Assembly (NCBI GenBank): GCA_020854785.1
Contig: JAHFZE010000077.1
Coordinates: 1-5,460 of the forward strand
Length of the DNA: 5,460 nt
Source of the DNA: Methanomethylovorans sp.
Lineage (GTDB): Archaea > Halobacteriota > Methanosarcinia > Methanosarcinales > Methanosarcinaceae
Reading direction: 5' to 3'
Shown here: piece after piece, positions 1 through 5,460 of the stretch
Numbering within the stretch: the first letter of the stretch is position 1
How the letters are laid out: the number at the start of each line of letters is the position of its first letter
Program-made: the position numbers and the translations under genes
The notes under the pieces: generated by a model
The model's input: only the letters and a program-made list of their open reading frames with translations
Databases searched by the model: none
Told to the model about the DNA's origin: nothing

Positions 1-3000
1 AATTGCATGGGCGGAACTTGGTCGAGCAGCAAATGCTGACAAGAAGATCACTGTACTCTACTATAACCACGAGGGTGGCAAGAACAACATTGGTGCCAGT
101 TACCTGGACATAGGCTCAAGTTTCACACTGCTCCTGGGAGATATGCAGGCTGCAGGCTATAACATGGGCAACGGCACAATTCCAAATGGCAGTGAGTTCA
201 TCGACCTGTTCATTGAAAGTAGGAATGTCGGTACATGGGCTCCAGGGGAACTTGACAAAGTCGTACAGTCAGGCTATGTGACCCTTCTTCCTGTGGATGA
301 ATATCTTGAATGGTACAACACGTTGCCAGAGAGCGTGCGTACTGAAGTTGAGGGTACCTGGGGAAAAGCACCCGGCGAGGTAATGACCTATGAGGATAGA
401 AGCGGGAAGTACTTTGTAATACCGACCATCCAGCTTGGAAATGTCAATTTCATACCCCAGCCAACAAGAGCAGGACAGTCAGATGAGTCTCTTATATACC
501 ACAATTCCTCAATACCTCCAACACACCAGTATCTTGCAACATATTTCTGGATCAACAACGTATACGATGCAGATGCCATGATCCACTTCGGTACCCACGG
601 CACACAGGAATGGCTCCCAGGAAATGAAGTTGGTCTGTGGAGATATGACTATCCGTCTATCATGGTGGCCGAGACACCTGTCATCTATCCCTACATTATG
701 GATAACGTGGGGGAAGGCACCCAGGCCAAACGCCGTGGCAATGCCGTTATAATTGATCATCTTACACCACCTATAATAGAAGCTGGCCTTTATGGTGATC
801 TTGCTACGATGCATGAGAAGATCCATAACTATCAGGATTCGAAGAACGATAATGAAACTGCAATGATGTCTCTTTACCGTAACAGTACGATACAACTTTA
901 CGGTAACCTGAGTCTGGAAGAAGATCTGGAGGTTTCAATTGAAGACTTATCTGTCATGACAGATGATGAGTTCGAGAACTTCCTGGACAGTGTGCTGCAT
1001 AATTACCTGCATAAAATACAATCTGAACTCATGCCTTATGGGCTTCATGTCTTTGGTGTGGCACCACAAGAAGAGAAGCTTATATGCATGGTAAAATCCA
1101 TGCTTGGGAACAATTTCACAGATCACATCTACAATGTACTTCCAGCTGACAATGGAACAGAAGAATATCGGCAGACTAAAGCAGATACAAATGCCATGTT
1201 GCTTTTGAATGCTACCATTCTTAACGGAACTAACGTCTCCAATGCCCAGGTTGAGGTACTTGGTCTTGCAAACACCAATATCACAGCAGATCTTGAACTG
1301 GCTCTGCAGTATGCAAACAACCTGGCTCAGACAACACGTGAGATCGACCAGACATTAAGGGCACTTAATGCTGAATACATCGAGCCCGGCACAGGCAATG
1401 ATCCCGTACGTAATCCAGGAGCATTGCCCACAGGTAAGAACTTCTATAGTTTTGACCAGAGAACCATTCCGGACGAAGAGACCGAAGTCATGGGAGCTGT
1501 TATCATAGAAAACTGGCTTGAGACATATTATACTGCAAATGGGGAATATCCCAACAAGGTAGCTTTTGTCATGTGGTCTGTAGAAACAATGCGGCACGAA
1601 GGTCTTCTGGAAGCACAGATCTATGCTCTTCTGGGTGTGGAACTGGAAAGGACCAGCGGAAGGATAACCGGATTTAAAGTGATCCCACAGGAAGAGATGA
1701 CCCATCCGAGAATAGATGTGCTCATCACAACATCAGGACTTTACCGTGATACTTTCCCATATCAGATAGAACTGATGGACACGGCGGTCAGAATGGTTGC
1801 TGCACTTAATGAGACAAATGAGACCAACTATGTAAGATGGAATTCACTTACCATGGAAGATGCAATGCTGGCAGGCGGATATAATGAAAGCATTGCTCAC
1901 AATGTTTCGATGTCCAGGTTATTCAGTGAAGCCGCAGGCACCTACGGCACAGGAGTATCTGAAGCAGTAGAAGCCAGTGATACCTGGGAGAATTCTTCAG
2001 AGGTTGCTGACCTGTACATATCCAGAATGTCCAACGTATATGGCAAAGATGTTTGGGGTGTCAATTATGAGGATGTGTTCGAACAGAACCTCGGAGGAGT
2101 GGATGCAGCCATCCATAGTGATACCTCGAACCTTTACGGTCTCATAGACAATGATGACTATTACTCCTACTTCGGAGCACTCGGACTTGCTGTAAGATCG
2201 ATCACAGGTGAGTCTCCTTCAATGTATATCTCTGACCTGAAAAGTGTGGATGACCCGAAGATCATAACACTCGGTGAAGCCTTCAGTACCGAGCTGACTG
2301 TAAGGTATCTCAATCCCAAGTGGATAACCGGTATGATGGAATATGATTATGCAGGTGCCAGGGAAATGATGAAGACCGTAGAGTATATGTGGGGATGGGA
2401 AGCAACCACACCAGATCTGGTAACTGATTCGGACTGGAACAAGATGTATGAGACATATATATTGGATTCCCAGAACCTCGGACTGGACCAGTTCCTTAAG
2501 GAAAATGCATATCAATACCAATCTATCACAGCAAGGATGCTCGAAACAGTAAGAAAGGATTCATGGGACGCATCGGATGAAGTGGTCCAGAATCTGGTGA
2601 AAGAATATGTTGAGTCCGTGGTGGACAATGGTGTTACCTGCTGTCATCACACATGTGGAAATCCGTCACTGGATGAGTTCATACAGGGTGTAATGTCTGT
2701 TCCGGGCCTGGTGGATGAGCAGACTGCATCAGAGTACAAGCAACTCATGGTGGAGGCAACCAGCGAGCCTGTAACAGAACGTACCTCAAGCAGCAGCCGT
2801 AGCAGCAGTTCCACCGGTCCGAAACTGGAAATTACTAATCAGGCTGCAACTTCAGGATCAACGAACCAGACTTTAGAGATCCAGGTTGGAGCAGGCACAG
2901 ACCTAAGTCAGCCTGCACCTGAAGCTCCTAAGTCAACTCCTGAGAACTATGTGGAAGGTTATGAGATGACCAAGGAAACCATAGCACCACCTGAAAGTAG

Positions 3001-3100
3001 TACTCCTGCATTCTCCGGTTCTGATATTATTGCCTTTGTACTGGTAGTCGGTGCTGCAGGCGCAGTCTTCCTTGGGTTCAGGAGAAGGGGGAAAATCTGA
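1..3100 (+). CDS. Surface-anchored CobN-like chelatase large subunit (cobaltochelatase CobN/BchH family), 5'-partial
   Basis: The reading frame is open from base 2 to the TGA at 3098-3100, giving 1,032 visible residues. The ATG at 143 is not the true start, because the codons before it already read as CobN sequence (TVLYYNHEGGKNNIGASYLD). Family hallmarks appear in order: HFGTHGTQEWLPGNEVGL (584-637), AKRRGNAVIIDHLTPP (725-772), GLHVFG (about 1040-1057), RIDVLITTSGLYRDTFP (1709-1759), GTYGTGV (about 1940-1960), NPKWITGMM and YAGA (2312-2359) and WGWEATTP. The family inserts metal into tetrapyrroles; CobN proper puts cobalt into hydrogenobyrinate diamide using CobS/CobT ATPases. Here the C terminus carries a CCHHTC cluster, a Ser-rich stalk, one transmembrane helix and an RRR tail. 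With about 18 N-x-S/T sequons, this points to an extracellular, membrane-anchored protein. The substrate is unknown, so no symbol is given. The N terminus, including any signal peptide, lies outside the window. Confidence 0.93.
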   Translation, partial: IAWAELGRAANADKKITVLYYNHEGGKNNIGASYLDIGSSFTLLLGDMQAAGYNMGNGTIPNGSEFIDLFIESRNVGTWAPGELDKVVQSGYVTLLPVDEYLEWYNTLPESVRTEVEGTWGKAPGEVMTYEDRSGKYFVIPTIQLGNVNFIPQPTRAGQSDESLIYHNSSIPPTHQYLATYFWINNVYDADAMIHFGTHGTQEWLPGNEVGLWRYDYPSIMVAETPVIYPYIMDNVGEGTQAKRRGNAVIIDHLTPPIIEAGLYGDLATMHEKIHNYQDSKNDNETAMMSLYRNSTIQLYGNLSLEEDLEVSIEDLSVMTDDEFENFLDSVLHNYLHKIQSELMPYGLHVFGVAPQEEKLICMVKSMLGNNFTDHIYNVLPADNGTEEYRQTKADTNAMLLLNATILNGTNVSNAQVEVLGLANTNITADLELALQYANNLAQTTREIDQTLRALNAEYIEPGTGNDPVRNPGALPTGKNFYSFDQRTIPDEETEVMGAVIIENWLETYYTANGEYPNKVAFVMWSVETMRHEGLLEAQIYALLGVELERTSGRITGFKVIPQEEMTHPRIDVLITTSGLYRDTFPYQIELMDTAVRMVAALNETNETNYVRWNSLTMEDAMLAGGYNESIAHNVSMSRLFSEAAGTYGTGVSEAVEASDTWENSSEVADLYISRMSNVYGKDVWGVNYEDVFEQNLGGVDAAIHSDTSNLYGLIDNDDYYSYFGALGLAVRSITGESPSMYISDLKSVDDPKIITLGEAFSTELTVRYLNPKWITGMMEYDYAGAREMMKTVEYMWGWEATTPDLVTDSDWNKMYETYILDSQNLGLDQFLKENAYQYQSITARMLETVRKDSWDASDEVVQNLVKEYVESVVDNGVTCCHHTCGNPSLDEFIQGVMSVPGLVDEQTASEYKQLMVEATSEPVTERTSSSSRSSSSTGPKLEITNQAATSGSTNQTLEIQVGAGTDLSQPAPEAPKSTPENYVEGYEMTKETIAPPESSTPAFSGSDIIAFVLVVGAAGAVFLGFRRRGKI
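581..772 (+). other. CobN/BchH signature region (HFGTHG..EWLPG and AKRRG..HLTPP)
   Basis: Bases 581-637 encode a stretch beginning IHFGTHGTQEWLPG, the most recognisable block of the CobN/BchH/ChlH family, usually seen as a GTHG(S/T)xE(W/F)(L/M)PG pattern. Bases 725-772 encode AKRRGNAVIIDHLTPP, a second conserved block preceded by YPYIMDNVGEGTQ. The His of THG and the Glu of EWLPG are kept, so this paralogue has not obviously lost the conserved polar residues here. That this block lines the tetrapyrrole/metal site is family knowledge, not something visible in the DNA. Confidence 0.85.
2639..2656 (+). other. Cys/His cluster CCHHTC in CobN-like protein
   Basis: Bases 2639-2656 encode Cys-Cys-His-His-Thr-Cys, followed by GNPSLDEF. 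Three cysteines and two histidines within six residues form a plausible metal or metal-cluster ligand set. Cysteine is otherwise rare in the visible protein; the only other one is in LICMVK near 1090. The cluster sits after the last conserved CobN block and just before the low-complexity stalk, so it is at the end of the folded part. My impression is that related archaeal CobN proteins carry a similar motif, but I could not check this. Confidence 0.6.
2783..3010 (+). other. Ser/Thr/Pro-rich stalk linking the CobN body to the membrane anchor
   Basis: The stalk starts with TSSSSRSSSSTG (2783-2818), encoded by a run of AGC/AGT/TCA serine codons. It continues with Ser, Thr, Pro, Gln and Gly-rich sequence containing PAPEAPKSTPENY and TIAPPESSTPA. 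Such low-complexity spacers usually lift a surface protein through the S-layer or pseudo-periplasm and may be O-glycosylated. One N-glycosylation sequon (NQT) lies inside it. It has no counterpart in cytoplasmic CobN. Confidence 0.75.
3008..3097 (+). other. C-terminal transmembrane anchor with basic tail
   Basis: Residues AFSGSD are followed by a hydrophobic stretch of about 18 residues at 3026-3079 (IIAFVLVVGAAGAVFLGF) and then RRRGKI before the stop. A short polar motif, one helix and an arginine cluster at the extreme C terminus is the general layout of archaeal surface-protein anchors, including the archaeosortase-processed PGF-CTERM and PEF-CTERM types. The exact PGF or PEF triplet is absent (it reads PAFSGSD), so a plain membrane anchor is equally possible. 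The orientation would leave the RRR tail in the cytoplasm and the CobN body outside. Confidence 0.75.
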
Positions 3101-3141
3101 TCTTTTAAGGCACTTTTTGTTAAGTGCCGAACACCCATTTT
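3101..3141 (+). terminator. Candidate terminator: hairpin plus T-runs after the first CobN-like gene
   Basis: A perfect 7-bp inverted repeat, GGCACTT at 3109-3115 and AAGTGCC at 3122-3128, encloses a 6-nt loop that begins 9 bases after the stop codon. T-runs occur at 3103-3106, 3114-3118 and about 3137-3140. Archaeal termination depends mainly on T-runs, and the hairpin may add to it or protect the 3' end. Its position directly behind the stop supports the call, but the stem is short. Confidence 0.45.
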
Positions 3142-3172
3142 GATTTAAGGCTCGAGTATTGGTTTGGCAAGT

Positions 3173-3200
3173 TCTCTGTATTCTCTATGACATACAGAGA
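3173..3200. repeat. Intergenic inverted repeat, 9-bp perfect arms
   Basis: TCTCTGTAT at 3173-3181 is the exact reverse complement of ATACAGAGA at 3192-3200, with 10 bases between them. It lies about 70 bp past the first gene and about 165 bp before the second. It could be a hairpin in a read-through transcript or a binding site for a dimeric regulator. It lies well upstream of the proposed TATA-like box, so as an operator it would act from a distal position. It has no T-run directly after it, so it does not look like a terminator. Confidence 0.45.
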
Positions 3201-3291
3201 TATCCGAACCATCTTTCGAGGTGATATTGCCGAGTTTCCAGAAGCAGCTTTTGTTTATTGTTGCTGCTCATAAGGTTAAAACTAACATATC

Positions 3292-3299
3292 TTTAAAAG
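3292..3299 (+). promoter_or_regulatory. Candidate archaeal TATA-like box for the second CobN-like gene
   Basis: TTTAAAAG lies in the AT-rich stretch 3274-3299 and is the closest match in the gap to the archaeal TATA consensus TTTAWATA. Archaeal transcription starts about 25 bp downstream, which would put the start near 3322 and leave a leader of about 40 bases before the ATG at 3364. The match is imperfect at the last positions, and a nearby ACATAT (3286-3291) could contribute instead. The gap and the terminator-like hairpin upstream fit a separate promoter for this gene. Confidence 0.35.
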
Positions 3300-3349
3300 T
3301 GGCAGATGTCTGGTAGTAGCACAAAGAGCGAAGATGGTAACACATTTTG

Positions 3350-3363
3350 AAAGGGATGGTACT
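3350..3363 (+). promoter_or_regulatory. Ribosome-binding region of the second CobN-like gene
   Basis: The purine-rich AAAGGGATGG at 3350-3359 lies just before the ATG at 3364. It is only a partial match to the archaeal Shine-Dalgarno sequence GGAGGTGATC, with the AAGGG part about 8 bases from the start codon. An in-frame ATG at 3334 could add ten residues (MVTHFERDGT), but 3364 gives a textbook signal peptide starting MRWRK and has the better-placed purines, so 3364 is preferred. Confidence 0.4.
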
Positions 3364-3435
3364 ATGAGGTGGAGAAAGTTACTCATGACGATCAGTATAC
3401 TGGTTATATTGTTCAGTATACAGGTAGTAGCGGCA
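3364..3435 (+). other. Sec-type signal peptide of the second CobN-like protein
   Basis: The start MRWRK is followed by a hydrophobic core LLMTISILVILFSIQVV and a small-residue site VAA before DENK, so cleavage is expected after residue 24. There is no twin-arginine motif, which argues for Sec rather than Tat export, and no lipobox cysteine follows. Export as an unfolded chain would mean any metal or cofactor is acquired outside the cell. Confidence 0.85.
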
Positions 3436-5460
3436 GATGAAAACAAAATAAATATAATGTACATTTCCTGGACTCCCAGCCCTGCTCTTGAAGCAGCAAG
3501 CCAGTCCATGGCATACAGTTCAGATGTAGTGTTCACTTATGTTCCTTCGTTCAACACGACCACTTGGACTGGTCCCAGCGATGAACTGCTCGCAGCAGCA
3601 AGTTCAGGGTTATTGATGGAACAGGATATTATTTTTACTGACATGTTGTCAAGTGCGGTCTTTGATCCTATGGACCCGTCGTTCAGTTCTGCAAAGGACA
3701 ATGGAACATCTTTTGTGGACATAAGATCTCTTGGAACACCTGAGTACTTTGATTATATTTCCGACGGTTCTTCAATGGAGCCAATAGATACCTATTATAA
3801 TAATATGGGTACCGGAACTGCAACAGAAATGCAGAATGCAGAAGATCTTCTGACTTATCTGTGCAGGAACTATGGAAATAAGTCTCAAATAACCGATGCC
3901 TGGGGAGGTAAAATACACATTGTCTATATCGGCTGGCAGTCAAGCCCAGCTCTGGAAACTGCTGCAGGTGCTACAAGATTCAATGGCAGCGTAGAATTCA
4001 CATACATCCCTTCCTTCAATACTACTACTTGGGCCGGTCCCAGTGACGAGCTGCTCCAGGCAGCCTCAAGCGGCTTACTGCTGCAACAGGATATATTATT
4101 CACTGATATGCTTTCATCTGCGGTCTTTGATCCTCTCAGTGAAACATTCGAAGCGGCTCATGATGCAGGCATCTCTCTTGTGGACATCAGGTCCATGGGC
4201 ACTCCTGAGTATTTTGATCACATTTCTGATGGTTCATCCACTCATTTAATAGATACATATTACACTAACATGGGTACTGACACCGAGGAGGAAAGGCGCA
4301 ATGCAGAGAACCTCATGCTGTATCTTGCAAAGGAATATGGCAACCATCCTGAGATTACTGATAAATGGGATACTATAAAGATAATGTATCTTTGCTATGC
4401 AGCAAACCCGGCCCTGGAAAATGCCAGTCTGACAAATCCTTACAGCCAGAACATAGAATACACTTACATTCCGTCCTTCAATGTGACCACATGGGCCGAT
4501 CCCAGTGACGAGTTACTACAGGCAGCTTCAAGAGGTTTATTTCAGGAGCAGGATGTGATCTTCTGTGATATGCTTTCCAGCAGTATCTATATCCCTCTTA
4601 ACCAGAGTTTCTGGGAGGCTCATGCTGCAGGTACTGTTTTTGTTGATGTGCGTTCCATTGATGCACCTGCATATTTTGACCATGTATATACGGGTGATGA
4701 GAATGTCACATTGCTTAGCTATTACAACAACATGGGTACAGAAACCGATGCACAGCTGAATAACGCTGAGAATCTATTGATCTATCTCGCCAAGGAATAC
4801 GGTGGCCATCCAGAGCTTACCGCAGGCTGGGAATTACAGGGATCGGATACGCCCGTTCTGCCGAAGGTAGGACTTTACCATAAAGATTATTCACAGAAAT
4901 ACTTTGAGACAACACAGGAATATCTGGAATGGTATTCCCAGAACGATAGTACACATCATGTGTACGATCCTGCAAAACCCACCATTGGTATGTGGTTCCA
5001 TCGCAGTGATATCGCTAATGGTCAAATGGGAGTGGTGGATGCATTGATCTCTGACCTAGAAAGTAAGGATTGCAACGTCATTGTGGGATTTGATACATTC
5101 GATGACATTGTCAAGTACTATTGTGATGAGAACAACCAGTCGCTGGTACAGTGCGTTATATCCCTGAAGAGCTTCAGGCTGAACTATTATGACAACGAGA
5201 AAGGGGAGCGTGAACTGAGACAGCTCAATGTACCTGTATTGAGGGGAATTGTTATAGATGTACCTCAGACACCTGATCCGGCAGATGCTAACAGGGGCAT
5301 ACCGAATGCGCAGGTAGTAAGGATGACCCTTGGTCCGAACCTTGATGGTATCTTTGAGTATGTTGTCATAGGAAAGAACGTATATGACCCTGATACCCGT
5401 ACCAGTGAATCTATCCCTATTGACAGCCAGGTGGACTGGCTCAGCAACAGGTCCATAAAC
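3364..5460 (+). CDS. Secreted CobN-like protein with three tandem N-terminal domains, 3'-partial
   Basis: The frame from ATG 3364 stays open to the window end, giving 699 residues with no stop. Residues 1-24 are a Sec-type signal peptide with likely cleavage at VAA|D. Residues about 28-490 are three tandem ~155-residue copies of a domain that resembles the CobN N-terminal domain; each closes with NMGT...NAEnLl.YLakeYG, echoing the ENLxNLLxYL element of CobN. The CobN body then begins: PKVGLYHKDY (from residue 500), YLEWY, PTIGMWFHRSDI (from 539), VDALISDLESKDCNVIVGF, LNVPVLRG (621-628) and GPNLDGIFEYVVIGK (about 658-672). About 12 N-x-S/T sequons support an extracellular location. The catalytic core and any C-terminal anchor lie beyond the window. 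It is probably a paralogue of the upstream gene. The metal or tetrapyrrole substrate is unknown, so no symbol is given. Confidence 0.9.
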   Translation, partial: MRWRKLLMTISILVILFSIQVVAADENKINIMYISWTPSPALEAASQSMAYSSDVVFTYVPSFNTTTWTGPSDELLAAASSGLLMEQDIIFTDMLSSAVFDPMDPSFSSAKDNGTSFVDIRSLGTPEYFDYISDGSSMEPIDTYYNNMGTGTATEMQNAEDLLTYLCRNYGNKSQITDAWGGKIHIVYIGWQSSPALETAAGATRFNGSVEFTYIPSFNTTTWAGPSDELLQAASSGLLLQQDILFTDMLSSAVFDPLSETFEAAHDAGISLVDIRSMGTPEYFDHISDGSSTHLIDTYYTNMGTDTEEERRNAENLMLYLAKEYGNHPEITDKWDTIKIMYLCYAANPALENASLTNPYSQNIEYTYIPSFNVTTWADPSDELLQAASRGLFQEQDVIFCDMLSSSIYIPLNQSFWEAHAAGTVFVDVRSIDAPAYFDHVYTGDENVTLLSYYNNMGTETDAQLNNAENLLIYLAKEYGGHPELTAGWELQGSDTPVLPKVGLYHKDYSQKYFETTQEYLEWYSQNDSTHHVYDPAKPTIGMWFHRSDIANGQMGVVDALISDLESKDCNVIVGFDTFDDIVKYYCDENNQSLVQCVISLKSFRLNYYDNEKGERELRQLNVPVLRGIVIDVPQTPDPADANRGIPNAQVVRMTLGPNLDGIFEYVVIGKNVYDPDTRTSESIPIDSQVDWLSNRSIN
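3445..3909 (+). repeat. Tandem domain copy 1 (about 155 residues)
   Basis: Residues 28-182 run from KINIMYISW to ITDAWGG. Landmarks are SPALE, TYVPSFNTTTW, GPSDELL, QDIIFTDMLSSAVFDP, VDIRSLGTPEYFD, YYNNMGT and NAEDLLTYL. Aligned without gaps to copy 2, about 100 of 155 residues are identical by eye count. The alternation of hydrophobic strands and helices suggests a Rossmann-like alpha/beta fold, which is an inference from pattern only. Confidence 0.88.
3910..4374 (+). repeat. Tandem domain copy 2 (155 residues)
   Basis: Residues 183-337 start KIHIVYIGW and end ITDKWDT, exactly 155 residues after copy 1 and in the same register. The landmarks SPALE, TYIPSFNTTTW, GPSDELL, DILFTDMLSSAVFDP, VDIRSMGTPEYFDHISDGSS and YYTNMGT are almost unchanged from copy 1. 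Similarity is also visible at DNA level around the TTCAA...ACTACTTGG and GGTCCCAG segments. This is the pair with the most recent common origin. Confidence 0.9.
4375..4833 (+). repeat. Tandem domain copy 3 (about 153 residues), most diverged
   Basis: Residues 338-490 start IKIMYLCYAANPALE and end LTAGWE, with a period of 154 from copy 2. It keeps TYIPSFN.TTW, PSDELLQAAS, DMLSS, VDVRS, AYFDH, YYNNMGT and NAENLLIYLAKEYG. It differs in the first loop (YAANPALE for WxxSPALE), has ADPSD for GPSD, and IYIPL for VFDPL. It joins the CobN body directly, so it is the copy that occupies the usual position of the CobN N-terminal domain. About half its residues match copy 2 by eye. Confidence 0.87.

Noticed and set aside
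143..145. ATG at 143 as the start of the first gene
   Set aside because: The frame is open back to base 2 and the preceding codons encode conserved CobN sequence, so the gene begins upstream of the window.
509..895. Minus-strand open frame of 128 residues
   Set aside because: It lies opposite the highly conserved CobN signature region and shows no recognisable domain. It is a shadow of the + strand gene, as are the other minus-strand frames.
3227..3316. A 30-codon leader peptide starting at TTG 3227
   Set aside because: The start is one base from the Shine-Dalgarno-like site, too close for normal use, and the peptide shows no recognisable feature.
3334..3336. In-frame ATG at 3334 as the start of the second gene
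   Set aside because: It would put MVTHFERDGT ahead of an otherwise ideal signal peptide, and the purine-rich stretch 3350-3359 better serves the ATG at 3364. It cannot be fully excluded.
4043..4759. Short + strand frames at 4043-4249 and 4565-4759
   Set aside because: They are in another frame inside the continuous second CobN-like gene and have no recognisable content.
3445..4833. Direct repeats as a CRISPR array or mobile element
   Set aside because: The unit is about 465 bp, stays in one reading frame and diverges like protein domains. There are no short identical repeats with unique spacers and no transposase.

Overview
The window looks like chromosomal DNA from a methanogenic archaeon, most likely of the Methanosarcinaceae (Methanolobus, Methanococcoides or Methanomethylovorans type). 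This is inferred from the proteins: large CobN-like chelatase homologues carrying export signals, many N-glycosylation sequons and a C-terminal membrane anchor followed by arginines. Moderate base composition and possible archaeal TATA-like and Shine-Dalgarno-like signals agree with this. The genus is a guess.

Two long genes on the + strand fill the window, and both run off an edge. Positions 1-3100 hold the last 1,032 residues of a CobN/BchH-family protein, including the family's central and C-terminal signatures. It ends in a Cys/His cluster, a Ser/Pro/Thr-rich stalk, one transmembrane helix and a basic tail. A 263-bp gap (3101-3363) follows, with two inverted repeats, the first terminator-like, and a weak candidate promoter. 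Positions 3364-5460 hold the first 699 residues of a second, related protein that stays open to the window end. It has a Sec-type signal peptide, three tandem copies of a ~155-residue domain, and then the N-terminal part of the CobN body.

The second protein stops in the family alignment almost exactly where the visible part of the first begins. The two fragments therefore add up to about one complete protein of roughly 1,730 residues if both genes share one architecture. They probably form a tandem pair of paralogues, though they share no homologous stretch in this window to prove it.

The main point of interest is location. Classical CobN works in the cytoplasm with the ATPase partners CobS and CobT. 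These proteins appear built for the outside of the cell, where ATP is absent. A role in binding, capturing or remodelling extracellular tetrapyrroles or metals is plausible but is inference. No RNA genes, CRISPR arrays or mobile elements were seen.
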